Shown: piece by piece, positions 15,527 through 24,447 of the stretch
How the letters are laid out: every line of letters starts with the position of its first letter
Position numbering within the stretch: position 1 is the stretch's first letter
Source of the DNA: Anaerolineae bacterium
GTDB lineage: Bacteria; Chloroflexota; Anaerolineae; JAAYZQ01
Direction of reading: 5' to 3'
NCBI GenBank assembly: GCA_016926595.1
Contig: JAFGOG010000377.1
Coordinates: forward strand, 1-40,087
DNA length: 40,087 nt
Made by a program: the position numbers and the translations under genes
The notes under the pieces: model-generated
The model's input: only the letters and a program-made list of their open reading frames with translations
Database searches by the model: none
What the model was told of the DNA's origin: nothing

Positions 15527-16699
15527 TTGGAGATCGGGTTCAGGACGTTAACGCCGCTATGGACCGGCGGCGCAGGCCGCAACAGCGACCAGGCACGTGA
15601 GACCGGGTTGATCGGCTCGATGCGCTGGTGGTATGAGGCCATCCTGCGTGGGTTGGGTGGGCAGGTATGCGATCCGATGGGCGACGACCGCTGCGAGTTC
15701 AATGCCAAAAGCGATTGCCCGCCAGAGGAACAGCTTTGTCCGGCCTGTTGGCTTTTTGGCTGCACCGGCTGGCAGCGAAGGTTCCGCCTGCGGGTAGACG
15801 GTTTGCACCCCCAGGATTTGTTCTTTGTCGCCAGCAGCAGCGTGTATTCGGCAGCCGGCAACTGGCTCTGGCGCGTGTTTGGGGGTGAAGAACTAGGAGG
15901 GACCAAGAATGGACACGGTTCTGACACGATCTTTACGTTTGGTGTCCAGGCACTGTGGAGCGAACAGGCAAAGCTACGGATTGAGCCTTTGGATGCTGCT
16001 GCCGAAGGTGTGCTGGCCCGGATCGCTTTTTTGTTGCACACCATAGCCCACTGGGGAGCCTTGGGTGCCAAGTCACAGCACGGTTTTGGTCAGATCCAGA
16101 TCATGAGTGGCTTGGGTGCAGCTCAGACTGACGACGGAAGAAAGCTTGTTATCGACGATGCGCGTAACAAACCGTCAGTCCCATTGTCGCCAGGCATGTT
16201 CGATCTGGGCCATTCCTTCTCTCATGTTTACCAACTGGCCCAGCCAAACCCTTATCAAGACACCGGCATAGAGATCGGCTCGCCACCTCAAGGCTTCGTT
16301 TACCGGCATCATTTTATTCCCTGTGCCTTTGACATTCGCTACAAGAGCAAGAGCAGAAACTACCGTACCGGTCAAGGGCAAGATTTCGGCATGCGGCCTT
16401 GGTTTCGGAGGCAATGGGGCCAAGAAGCTGCGCACCGACTCTGTGGCTGCAGTGATGCTCATTCGGATGAACAACGCTCTGCCGGGCGGATCTTTGTCAG
16501 CCATCTGTATCGTACCCAACCAAGCGGGCCATGGCAACTCAAAGTGTGGGGACATGTGCCAACTGATCTGAAGGATGTTGGTGGCAACTCTATCTCCCTC
16601 AGCGATGTGACATCTCAAGTCGCTGCTTTTGTGAGTGCGATGTTCCCCAAGAGCCAACTCGTAGTTGAATTCAATCGGAAGGAGGTGTTAGGCCGATGA
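15527..16699 (+). CDS. cmr1: Type III CRISPR RAMP protein Cmr1
   Basis: A 390-residue RAMP-superfamily (Cas7-group) protein of the Cmr effector complex, where Cmr1 caps the complex near the 3' end of the crRNA. The N-terminal signature FRTLTPLWTGGAG followed by GLIGSMRWWYEAILRGLGG is diagnostic of Cmr1, as is CPACWLFGCTGWQRRFRL with its cysteine cluster. A GAKSQHGFGQIQI glycine-rich loop lies near residue 180. The start is TTG at 15527, with AAGGAGG six bases upstream, reading LEIGFRTLTP; the frame is open further upstream, but that part crosses the leader hairpin. The stop overlaps the next ATG (ATGAGTAG). Base composition is clearly lower in GC than the flanking chromosome. Confidence 0.9.
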   Translation: MEIGFRTLTPLWTGGAGRNSDQARETGLIGSMRWWYEAILRGLGGQVCDPMGDDRCEFNAKSDCPPEEQLCPACWLFGCTGWQRRFRLRVDGLHPQDLFFVASSSVYSAAGNWLWRVFGGEELGGTKNGHGSDTIFTFGVQALWSEQAKLRIEPLDAAAEGVLARIAFLLHTIAHWGALGAKSQHGFGQIQIMSGLGAAQTDDGRKLVIDDARNKPSVPLSPGMFDLGHSFSHVYQLAQPNPYQDTGIEIGSPPQGFVYRHHFIPCAFDIRYKSKSRNYRTGQGQDFGMRPWFRRQWGQEAAHRLCGCSDAHSDEQRSAGRIFVSHLYRTQPSGPWQLKVWGHVPTDLKDVGGNSISLSDVTSQVAAFVSAMFPKSQLVVEFNRKEVLGR

Positions 16700-17991
16700 G
16701 TAGTCTACCGTGGGAGGCGCACGCGGCATGGTTGGCCGATGTGACAACAACCAGGCAACTCTGCCTTCTTGCCCAGCAAGAGCGAGCTCTGGAGCAGGCA
16801 AAGGCAGGGGAAAATAGAGAAGCCCAGGCGAATGCCGAAAGGCAGATCGCCAGTCTATGTCGCCAGTTGATCGCAAAAGACCCCCATACTTTCCGCGCAT
16901 ACCTGGAGGCAATCGTTTCAGACAGTGCTGATGTGTTGCGAACCCAGTGGCAGTCTCAGGAGCGGGAACGATCCCAGATAGCCGAGGGAATGGCTTGGCT
17001 AAATCGGCTGGACGTTGTTGTCTCGCCTCTGAACAGCCTGTCTTTGCTGCCACCCTATAGCTTTGCCCTGGAACTCCATTTTCGGCTGGCGCGGCCTTAT
17101 CTGAGCCGTGATGACGACCCTTTTTATGTCATTGACAACCCGGTTCGCAAAGACAAAGTATTCCAGGTGCCTTTTGTGTCGTCCACGAGCTGGAAAGGTG
17201 GTTTACGCTCCGTAGCGACCCGGTCTCTGCTGCACGACTATCGCCCCTTGTTGCCCGGCGAGCCACCTGCTGACTCTGCTGGGCGGGAGAGTCTGTTGCC
17301 GGCTTTATGGTATGAGCGGGCGCGTCGGGTGATGCTGTTTGGCAATGAAAAACAAAGCGAAGCGCGTTGGCTCAACCGCTGGCTGCGCCCGCGCCTGTTT
17401 CGTGACCCGGAGAATGAGGGTCCCCAGGACAAAGCTGACCGAGTGAGAGGCGAAATACGCAGTCTACAAACGTCATTTGAGCGGTATCTACTGGATCACC
17501 ACTACCGCACGGAAAAGATCGAGGGACGACAGGGGCGTTTGTTCTGCTTTCCCACTTTTTTCGACCAGATCGCACTGGAAATGATCAATCCCCATGATCG
17601 CGAGCGGCGGGTTGGCACGAAACCCATTCTGTTCGAGTGTGTTCCCGCCGGCACCTCGGGCTTTTTTCGCTTGCTCTATGTTCCCTATGACTTTCCGAGC
17701 CAGGTGACGCCAGATGAGGCTGCGTTGAAAGAGCATTTGCAGGATAACCTGCCTCTAGTGGCCCAGACCGCGCATACCTTGCTAAACGTCTATGGTTTTG
17801 GGGCCAAGACCAGTAGCGGGTTTGGTGTGATCGAATCCAAGTTACCGCCGACGGCTGACGGCAAGCCCGGTGGGTGGCTTTATTTGCGAGATGGTCAAGG
17901 ACGCATTTCTCCGTGGTGGACTAAAACCATCAATGGATTGCTCAAGTTATCAGGTGCTATTAAGGCCAAACTGGAGGCCAGCCGTGAATGA
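16696..17991 (+). CDS. RAMP-superfamily CRISPR protein, Cmr6-like
   Basis: A 431-residue protein coupled to cmr1 by overlapping ATGA. Residues 1-95 are helical and charged, with no match I recognise. From about 115 the RAMP fold begins (SFALELHFRLARPYLSRD), and FQVPFVSSTSWKGGLRSVA near 155-175 is the equivalent of the PxIPGSSLKGxLR motif of Cas7-group RAMPs. The glycine-rich loop GFGAKTSSGFGVIE is near residue 370. By its motif layout and by elimination it should fill the Cmr6 position of the complex; the long helical N-terminus is unusual for Cmr6. Composition is AT-richer than downstream cas genes, as for cmr1. Fifty-seven non-coding bases with GGAGGTGAGGC precede the next gene. Confidence 0.75.
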   Translation: MSSLPWEAHAAWLADVTTTRQLCLLAQQERALEQAKAGENREAQANAERQIASLCRQLIAKDPHTFRAYLEAIVSDSADVLRTQWQSQERERSQIAEGMAWLNRLDVVVSPLNSLSLLPPYSFALELHFRLARPYLSRDDDPFYVIDNPVRKDKVFQVPFVSSTSWKGGLRSVATRSLLHDYRPLLPGEPPADSAGRESLLPALWYERARRVMLFGNEKQSEARWLNRWLRPRLFRDPENEGPQDKADRVRGEIRSLQTSFERYLLDHHYRTEKIEGRQGRLFCFPTFFDQIALEMINPHDRERRVGTKPILFECVPAGTSGFFRLLYVPYDFPSQVTPDEAALKEHLQDNLPLVAQTAHTLLNVYGFGAKTSSGFGVIESKLPPTADGKPGGWLYLRDGQGRISPWWTKTINGLLKLSGAIKAKLEASRE

Positions 17992-18048
17992 TCTGCTGAA
18001 TCCGGTTGTACGGCGCGGAACCAGACAGTTGCAAGGTGGAGGTGAGGC

Positions 18049-20910
18049 ATGAGTCAACTTGATATTCTGGCTCAATATCACAACGAGATTCTGTTAGCCG
18101 AGGCTATTGGCTGGCTGCACGATTACCGCAAGTGTTCGGACGAGATACTGAACCGCGGTGGCGGAGTACCTCGTTCTGATTTGTTTGACACAATACCTCA
18201 ATTGCGAGATCTAGCCCTATCAGTATCGTCTCTTTTCCCCAGCGAGAGTATCGTTAATCTGCTCCACGACTACAAGCGCAAGGCCGATGATGCTACCGCT
18301 TCACTTCTTCTGCAATATCTCTCCCGTTGTCACAATACCGCTCACTTTGACAAACAAGATCCTGTTGATGGTGTGCCAATAGATCCAATTGTGCAAATCA
18401 GTTCTCCATTTGGCTTTTCGGTAGACATACCGAGTAACTTGACTGCTCAACTATGGAGCTTGCCTTGGAGTAACTTGAATGACTATAGTGTCGACAAACG
18501 AAAAGAGCTAAGGAAGGCTATTGAGACTCTGTTCTCCCAGACCGTTGCTGACACACGACGGCCGATCAATGAAGTGGACCTGTGGAGTTGGGGGTTGCTG
18601 GTAGGGGCGCTCTACAAAGCAGCGCTGGCCGGTGCGCTTTTGTCAGGCAGTGCTACTCCTGCCCATGATTTGCGATGGCGTCTACTAAGTATTCGCATCA
18701 ATGGGCTAGACTATCTGGTTAACGTGGCGCGGATTCCAGACCTGCTGGCACGGCAGCAACTGCTTTCGGATGGTCTCAACCGAGTACAAGACCTGCTCGA
18801 GACAACTTTGCCTATCGGCAGTGAAGTGTATAGGGATGAAAATGGCAGTGTCTACGTTGTTCCTGATACACCGGATTTACTGGAAAAGATCGATAGCTGC
18901 GGGAACAGTCTACGAATGCTCATAATGCAGGCATTTGAACAGGGTATGCCCACTGGCGACCCAGCTCTTCGGATTGGCGGCGAAGTCATACCAGATATTG
19001 TGTTAGAGCAGACACCCTGGTGGGGGCAAGATCCGGACTATTTGTACAAGACCGGCCGAGATCAGGGTCATCCATTATACAGACAGGCAATTCACAGTGA
19101 GCCGCCGGGCATTGGTCGTCTCCTCTCTCAGTATGTCGTCACTCGAGCAAAGGTCGATGAAATCGGACAATTCTGGCGGTCCGGGACAGTAGCGGATGTC
19201 TGCACGGTGTGTGGCCTACGTCCACAACGCCCAAGTCGGGAAGCTGTCCAGCACAACGTATGCGACATTTGTGAGAAGCGGCGAGCAGGTCGCTCACAGC
19301 GATGGGCAACTTCACAGTCTGGAAAGACGATCTGGACAGATGAAGTTGCTGACACCAATGGGCGTCTAGCACTGATTGTGGGGCAATTCGACCTTTCCTC
19401 TTGGCTCAGCGGCAATCTGATAGAGTCACTTCTGTTGATTGCTCCACACGATCCCGAAAATGATAAGGGAAAAGCCATCGCGAGCAAGGCCCCTTCGTTT
19501 AGCCGCCTGCGACGCATCTGGGAAACGACACGCCATTTCTGGCAAGGAGTGCAAGCTGAATCTCTTCAGAAATTCGCCGATGATCGCCGTCGTCTGGTAA
19601 TCCATCTTGACTCTGTACCTGGCTTGAGACCTTTTCACGTGTATGACATGGATTTGGGGGCAACTACGCTTAGTGTCGTGTGGGTTCCTCCGCAGGGCGG
19701 AAATGACGGCTATCTTATCAGTGCTGACAACCTGAGCTATATTGCTTGTCAGTTGAACGCCGCGGAAGATGTGTATACAGATCCCGCAACGGCGGCCATT
19801 TTTGTCGAAGATTACATATCCAACAGGTTCGTGGTGAACGGGCATCAATCTATCTTGCACAATCCAGATACTCGGACAGGTCAGGTCAACACCAATTTGC
19901 TGCTGGGCATCCGTATCGTTGGGACAGTGTACCAAGAGACTCAGTACGCCACGGTTATCCCTATCTTTGCCGAACCGCGTGTCTTTATGGCGATTGTTCC
20001 ATCCGATAAATCGTCTAGTATCATAAAGGATATCAAAGAGAAATACGATAACGAGATGGGCAAAGTACGTGACCGCCTGCCAATTTATCTGGGTGTGGTG
20101 TATGCGAGCCGCCGTACTCCGATTCGTGCTGTGCTAGAGGCCGGTCGGGCTATGCTCAGCTACCAGGGGTTGCCACAGTATTGGACAGTCGAACGGGTCA
20201 GCGCAGAAACCCAGGCTGATGCGACGCACTTTAGTAGGCGAGTTGATGTCAATCTAAAACATGGTGATTATCATCTGGCGTGGCGTATTCCAATCAACAT
20301 GAACGATGGTGAAACCCCAGATCGCTGGTACCCCTACTTTTACCTTGACACACCGGGGAATGACGCAAGTGTTGATACTTCTGCGCGGTGTGTTGTCTCA
20401 ATAACCCAATCCACGGAAAACGAACAAACAAAGACTTGCTGGATTGTCCACGCTGCCGATTTGCGAATTGGTGAGATAATCTGTGTTCGCCCTTCCCGCT
20501 TTGACTTTGAATTCCTGGACACCACCGCCCGCCGCTTTGAGATCCACTACGGTGAGGACGGCCGCCGCCCACTACGGCGCACCCGGCCCTTCTACCTGGA
20601 AGACCTGGATCGCCTGGATGAGTTGTGGGAGGATCTCAAGCGGCTGGAAAAGTCTCAGCGTCACCAGGTCATCGCCACCATCGAGGCCACGCGCGAAGCG
20701 TGGTTTGGCCATGATCGGGAGCTCAAGTCGCTTGGGGACGGTGTCTTTCGCCAGTTTGTACGCGATACGCTGGCCGGTGCGGCCTGGCCGGGTGAACGCA
20801 CGTGGAAAGACATTTGCCAGGACAGAATGGACAAGAAACTGGAAGATGCCGGCGTCCGTGGTGAGCTGGCCGACCTGGCCGAATTGCATATGGAAATTCT
20901 CAAAGAATGA
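18049..20910 (+). CDS. csx11: Cas10-like large subunit of Csx11 type, GGDD absent
   Basis: A 953-residue large subunit. The N-terminus holds an HD-like motif, AEAIGWLHDYRKCSDE (about residues 18-33), plus LLHDYKRKADD and RCHNTAHFDK. A zinc finger has Cys385/Cys388 and Cys405/Cys408. The first palm-like block is RLALIVGQFDLSSWLSG near 440, a pattern I associate with Csx11; YLGVVYASRRTPIRAVLEAGRAML near 680 marks the second. The GGDD motif needed for cyclic oligoadenylate synthesis is nowhere in the protein; GGND at 550-553 lies in a different context. Csx11/MTH326-type Cas10 with a dead cyclase defines subtype III-C (recalled knowledge). The gene is AT-rich to about 20500, then shifts abruptly to the GC-rich style of the following genes, suggesting a recombination joint. 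The ATG follows GGAGGTGAGGC. Confidence 0.82.
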   Translation: MSQLDILAQYHNEILLAEAIGWLHDYRKCSDEILNRGGGVPRSDLFDTIPQLRDLALSVSSLFPSESIVNLLHDYKRKADDATASLLLQYLSRCHNTAHFDKQDPVDGVPIDPIVQISSPFGFSVDIPSNLTAQLWSLPWSNLNDYSVDKRKELRKAIETLFSQTVADTRRPINEVDLWSWGLLVGALYKAALAGALLSGSATPAHDLRWRLLSIRINGLDYLVNVARIPDLLARQQLLSDGLNRVQDLLETTLPIGSEVYRDENGSVYVVPDTPDLLEKIDSCGNSLRMLIMQAFEQGMPTGDPALRIGGEVIPDIVLEQTPWWGQDPDYLYKTGRDQGHPLYRQAIHSEPPGIGRLLSQYVVTRAKVDEIGQFWRSGTVADVCTVCGLRPQRPSREAVQHNVCDICEKRRAGRSQRWATSQSGKTIWTDEVADTNGRLALIVGQFDLSSWLSGNLIESLLLIAPHDPENDKGKAIASKAPSFSRLRRIWETTRHFWQGVQAESLQKFADDRRRLVIHLDSVPGLRPFHVYDMDLGATTLSVVWVPPQGGNDGYLISADNLSYIACQLNAAEDVYTDPATAAIFVEDYISNRFVVNGHQSILHNPDTRTGQVNTNLLLGIRIVGTVYQETQYATVIPIFAEPRVFMAIVPSDKSSSIIKDIKEKYDNEMGKVRDRLPIYLGVVYASRRTPIRAVLEAGRAMLSYQGLPQYWTVERVSAETQADATHFSRRVDVNLKHGDYHLAWRIPINMNDGETPDRWYPYFYLDTPGNDASVDTSARCVVSITQSTENEQTKTCWIVHAADLRIGEIICVRPSRFDFEFLDTTARRFEIHYGEDGRRPLRRTRPFYLEDLDRLDELWEDLKRLEKSQRHQVIATIEATREAWFGHDRELKSLGDGVFRQFVRDTLAGAAWPGERTWKDICQDRMDKKLEDAGVRGELADLAELHMEILKE

Positions 20911-20922
20911 GAGGAGACAAAA

Positions 20923-21846
20923 ATGGCAATCTATAGAAAGCAGCGCTATTTACTGATGGCTACCGATCCGATTCATGTGGGCACGGGTGGCTACCGCCTG
21001 GGACGGGTCGACCTGAGCATCGTGCGCGAGCCGGGCACCCGCGTGCCCAAGATCCCGGGCACCAGCCTGAGCGGGGCGATCCGTTCCTATGCCGCCTATC
21101 GCTATGGCAGCCGCAATTGCGCCGGGCAAAAAGGGCATTGTGGTAGCCTAACCTGTCCCATCTGCTATACCTTTGGTTCGATTAAAGAGGAAGGGGCGTC
21201 GGCAGGTGACCAGACCAAAGCTTTCTCTGGTGTGGTCAACATCTTTGACGCCCAGGTGCTCTTGTTCCCTGTGCACTCGATGGCCGGGCCGGTGTGGGTA
21301 AGCACACCGGGTCGCCTGGAGGACGCCGGTTTCCAGGTTGGTGGGCTGCCGCAGAGCTGGACAGGTAACCAGTGCCTCTTTAGCTGGCCTCGCCCAGACG
21401 CCCTCAACCTGGGCTGGCTGATGCTGCAGCCGGGTGGCCAGGTGACGATCAATGCGCCGGATGCGTGGAAAGATGAAAAGCCGTGGCAGTCCATCCGCGA
21501 GCACATCGTGTTGGTGCAGGAGGCGCTGTTCAGCCAAGTGGTTAACAGCAACCTGGAGGTGCGCACCTCGGTCAGCATCGACCCGGAACGCGGCGCGGCT
21601 GAAGATGGCGCCTTGTTCACCTACGAAGCGCTGCCCCGCGCCACCTTTTTGTTCGGCGAGGTCGTGCTTGATGATTACTGGGCCAAGTTTCCTGCAGATC
21701 AGGAGAAAGTCAACGCATTGGGCTGGATGTCGGCGCTGGATGTGGTCAAAGCCGGCTTGAGCTTGATGGCCTGGCTGGGGGTGGGTGGCATGGGCACGCG
21801 TGGCTTTGGGCGGTTGGCGCTCGTCGGTGAGCCAGTGGAGGAGTGA
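20923..21846 (+). CDS. cmr4: Cmr4-type Cas7 backbone subunit (target RNA nuclease)
   Basis: A 307-residue RAMP that should form the helical backbone on the crRNA. The start YLLMATDPIHVGTGG and RVDLSIVRE align with Cmr4; Asp30 in that segment matches the Asp that cuts target RNA every six bases (Asp26 in Pyrococcus Cmr4). KIPGTSLSGAIRSYAAYR is the family's PGSSLKG-like motif, and GVGGMGTRGFGRL the C-terminal glycine-rich loop. A four-cysteine cluster, CAGQKGHCGSLTCPIC, follows the first motif and may bind zinc. The start has GAGGAG upstream, 12 bases after csx11. The stop overlaps GTGA before the next gene. With a GGDD-less Cas10, this nuclease is probably the main active site of the complex. 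Confidence 0.88.
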   Translation: MAIYRKQRYLLMATDPIHVGTGGYRLGRVDLSIVREPGTRVPKIPGTSLSGAIRSYAAYRYGSRNCAGQKGHCGSLTCPICYTFGSIKEEGASAGDQTKAFSGVVNIFDAQVLLFPVHSMAGPVWVSTPGRLEDAGFQVGGLPQSWTGNQCLFSWPRPDALNLGWLMLQPGGQVTINAPDAWKDEKPWQSIREHIVLVQEALFSQVVNSNLEVRTSVSIDPERGAAEDGALFTYEALPRATFLFGEVVLDDYWAKFPADQEKVNALGWMSALDVVKAGLSLMAWLGVGGMGTRGFGRLALVGEPVEE

Positions 21847-21848
21847 AA

Positions 21849-22298
21849 ATGAGCGAGACATACACACATCTGGACTATTTGGCCGCCAAATGCGCCCAGG
21901 CGATCATCGCCCGCACCAAAGAGCACACGGCGCAAGATGATCTATCCTGCAGCTATGATGGCAGCGAGGTAGACAACACGGTCACCAAAGCGCTGGGTGT
22001 GCTGCAGGAGGATGGTGTCTACGCCTGCATGCTCTATCTGCTCTCGCGCACCCAGGACAAGGAGAAGAATATCGCTGCCGTCGTGACCGACGAGATGCTC
22101 AACCTGCTGGGCAGCCTGGGCTTTGAGGGCTGGGACAAACCTCCTCTCCCCGACGACCGGCAGCGCAAGGCAGAGGCCATCCTCAAGCACATCAGTGACC
22201 ACGTCACTGGCGGCAGCCTGGAACGCCTGCTCCTGGCCAAAGAGACGCTCGAGCAGATGCTCATCTATGCCCGCTATGGCGCCAAGGCGCGCGGATAA
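21849..22298 (+). CDS. cmr5: Cmr5-like small subunit (Cas11)
   Basis: A 149-residue all-helical protein. The motif KALGVLQEDGVYACMLYLLS (about 45-65) is typical of Cmr5, the small subunit that lines the target-RNA groove. The rest is charged helices without membrane segments. A GTG at 21843 overlaps the cmr4 stop, but the ATG at 21849 has GGAGGAG at five bases and is the better start. The next gene follows nine bases after the stop with AAGGAGG. Length and position between cmr4 and another RAMP fit Cmr5 well. Confidence 0.82.
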   Translation: MSETYTHLDYLAAKCAQAIIARTKEHTAQDDLSCSYDGSEVDNTVTKALGVLQEDGVYACMLYLLSRTQDKEKNIAAVVTDEMLNLLGSLGFEGWDKPPLPDDRQRKAEAILKHISDHVTGGSLERLLLAKETLEQMLIYARYGAKARG

Positions 22299-22307
22299 GG
22301 AGGCGCT

Positions 22308-23174
22308 ATGACCTGGCAAGTCTTCAAGGTAGTGTTCCGTCTGCGCTCGCCCATGCACATCGGCCGGGTCAAGATCGGCAACATCCAACGCACCCGGCCC
22401 TACGTCACCGGGCGGGTGCTGTGGGGCGCGCTGACCGAGCGGCTCACCCGCGACCAGGCCCAAAAAGACGGCGGCCCGGCTTCTGCTTCGGGGCTCTATC
22501 AAGCCATGGGCAAACGCGTCAATCAAGAGCTGGCCTTTACCTACCTGTACCCCACGGTTCACGACGACGGGCAGATCGATCTCTGGCCCTGGGACGATGG
22601 CTTTGCGCCGCGCTTTTTGAGCAGTTATGCCAGCACCGCCCTGGCCTATCCCCAGCAGAGCGCCGACGAAGGCACGCTGCACGAGATCGAGTGCCTGGTG
22701 CCCCATACCGTGGGGGCTGGAGACCGCGTCTATCTGGCCGGCTATGTCTTTGCTCAGCCTCAGCCCGGCGCGCTGGATTGGCAAGCGGCGCTGAAGCGGC
22801 TGCAGATGGGCGGCGAGCGCGGTTATGGCTGGGGGTGGGTGACGCCGGTGGGCGATCCCACTCCCTGGGATGACCAGGCGCTGTTCGGCGACATGGTCAC
22901 CGTCGAGGCTAACGGCGCCTGGCCGGTGCTGCGGGTGAACCAGGAAAAGGCGGTTTTGCTGGCCCACACCCTGGCAGATGGCGCCGGGGCCGGGATCGCT
23001 GGCGAGGTCGAGCCGCTGCTCGGGCGCGTGGTCGATCCAAGTGAGGGACCCTTGGGCGGCCGTTTTGGTGTGCGTCTCAGCGACGCGCAGATCTGTTTCG
23101 CCCCCGGCGCCACCGTGCCCCAGGATGCCCGTTTTTCCGTCGGTCCCTACGGTGTCTGGACCCGCGTCTCTTGA
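22308..23174 (+). CDS. RAMP-superfamily protein, probably the Cmr3/Cas5-type subunit
   Basis: A 288-residue RAMP. FKVVFRLRSPMHIGRVKIGN at residues 6-25 is the first RAMP strand and loop, and YVTGRVLWGALTERLTR takes the place of the PGSSLKGALR motif. MGGERGYGWGWV near 165-175 is the glycine-rich loop and resembles the GGERR element of Cmr3. With Cmr1, a Cmr6-like protein, Cas10, Cmr4 and Cmr5 already present, the missing role is Cmr3, which holds the crRNA 5' handle; the assignment is by elimination and weak motif likeness. Csx10-like is the alternative. The ATG follows AAGGAGGCGCT. Composition is GC-rich, like the second half of the operon. Confidence 0.7.
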   Translation: MTWQVFKVVFRLRSPMHIGRVKIGNIQRTRPYVTGRVLWGALTERLTRDQAQKDGGPASASGLYQAMGKRVNQELAFTYLYPTVHDDGQIDLWPWDDGFAPRFLSSYASTALAYPQQSADEGTLHEIECLVPHTVGAGDRVYLAGYVFAQPQPGALDWQAALKRLQMGGERGYGWGWVTPVGDPTPWDDQALFGDMVTVEANGAWPVLRVNQEKAVLLAHTLADGAGAGIAGEVEPLLGRVVDPSEGPLGGRFGVRLSDAQICFAPGATVPQDARFSVGPYGVWTRVS

Positions 23175-23187
23175 ATGGAGGTGACCC

Positions 23188-24447
23188 ATGCGCCGCCGCG
23201 ACACGCCCTATTCCCGCCTGGACCAGATCCGCGCCCGCCGCGGCGATCTGGTGGCCCTGGTCCTGACCACGCTCCTCCTGGGCCTGACCGTCAACGTCGT
23301 TGGCGACGCCCTGTATGACCTGGTCCGCGAGCCTAGTTGCTCCGTCCTGTGGAGCCTGATCATCGCTATAGTCGCCACGCTCCTCCTGACCATGTTCCTG
23401 GTCGGGCTGCTCTACGGTCGCGCGACCACCGCCCCGGCGCGGATCGAGCTGTGGCTGCCCTACCACCTGCCCGCCGGCGACCGCGGAGCGCCGCGGGCCG
23501 TCACCCTCGCCGCGCGCTCTTCCTACCAGGTCACCCGGCACGCCCGCCGCGCCTGGACGCGCCGCTATCCCCAGGGCGCCGCCCAGACGCGCGACTGGCT
23601 GGCCCGCTGGCGAGAGGCGCAGGCCGCCGGCACGCCGTTCCAGCAGGCGGCGCTCGCCGATCACATCGCCCTGTGCCAGTGCCTGCTGCTCTATGCCCTC
23701 CACCGCGCCGGCGACGAGATCCTGGGCCGCGAAGCGCGCTTCGGTTGGTGGGCGGTCGACCTGCCCGCGCACCCCTGGCATCTCGACGACCTGCCCGCCC
23801 CCTGGCGCGACAACCCCTTTGTCCGCGCCGACCTGGGCCGCCACGCCGCCGAATGGCGGCTGCTGCTGCCTCACGACATCTCGCTGGCTGTGACCGCGCC
23901 GCCCGGCAGCGCCTGGCCCGGTTGGACGCTGCGCCACCGCCGCTACGGGCAGGTCGACCTGGTCTGGAGAGAACAGGTCGCCGTCGCCGGGCCGGGCCAC
24001 CAGGTCTGGCAGGTGCTTACCCAGCACCTGCGCCTGGGCGAGCGCTCCGAGCTGGTCATCCTCAACGCTCGCCTGGAGGTGCAGGCCTCCTTTCGCCGCA
24101 CCCTGCGCCCCGCCAGTGACGACTTTCACCGCTGGGCCGCCAGCTTGCTGGCCCGCCTGGAAGAGGCCCTCGACTGGCAGTACTATATGGACAAGCGCCC
24201 GGCGCGCATCCTGGCCAACCTGGATCGCAGGCTGGGCTGGTGGCCCGAGGACGACTCGCTGGTCGACGCCGTGGCCCGCCTGGAGCGCCGCCTGGACGAA
24301 CTGGCCCTCTCTTTGCTGACTGAGCGGCCTGGCGCGGAAGGTGGGTTGGAAACCCGCTCGACGGCTGGTGGAGAAGGCGGGTTGGAGACGATGGTTGGCG
24401 GAGAAGGCGAGCCGGAAACCTGGCCCGCGGAGGGCGACGATGACTGA
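23188..24447 (+). CDS. Unrecognised two-TM protein inside the cmr operon
   Basis: A 419-residue protein I cannot assign. Two hydrophobic helices lie at about 20-43 and 52-76, so the rest faces the cytosol if both ends are inside. The soluble part starts with a beta-rich stretch (ARIELWLPYHLP), then helices around 110-190, a second beta-rich part (AEWRLLLPHDISLAVTAPP; GQVDLVWREQVAVAG; SELVILNARLEVQASFRRTL) at about 225-305, a helical segment with DWQYYMDKRPARI, and an acidic Gly-rich tail with GGEGGLET repeats. No CARF, SAVED, HEPN or protease motif is visible. It lies 13 bases after a RAMP gene and overlaps cas6 by 8 bases, so it is a firm operon member. A membrane-anchored CRISPR ancillary protein is the natural inference; the layout recalls 2TM effectors of other defence systems, without sequence support. 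Confidence 0.75.
   Translation: MRRRDTPYSRLDQIRARRGDLVALVLTTLLLGLTVNVVGDALYDLVREPSCSVLWSLIIAIVATLLLTMFLVGLLYGRATTAPARIELWLPYHLPAGDRGAPRAVTLAARSSYQVTRHARRAWTRRYPQGAAQTRDWLARWREAQAAGTPFQQAALADHIALCQCLLLYALHRAGDEILGREARFGWWAVDLPAHPWHLDDLPAPWRDNPFVRADLGRHAAEWRLLLPHDISLAVTAPPGSAWPGWTLRHRRYGQVDLVWREQVAVAGPGHQVWQVLTQHLRLGERSELVILNARLEVQASFRRTLRPASDDFHRWAASLLARLEEALDWQYYMDKRPARILANLDRRLGWWPEDDSLVDAVARLERRLDELALSLLTERPGAEGGLETRSTAGGEGGLETMVGGEGEPETWPAEGDDD

Noticed and set aside
19696..19707. GGND in the Cas10-like protein as a variant GGDD cyclase motif
   Set aside because: It sits in a PPQGGNDGY loop between blocks, not in the palm hairpin context where GGDD is expected.
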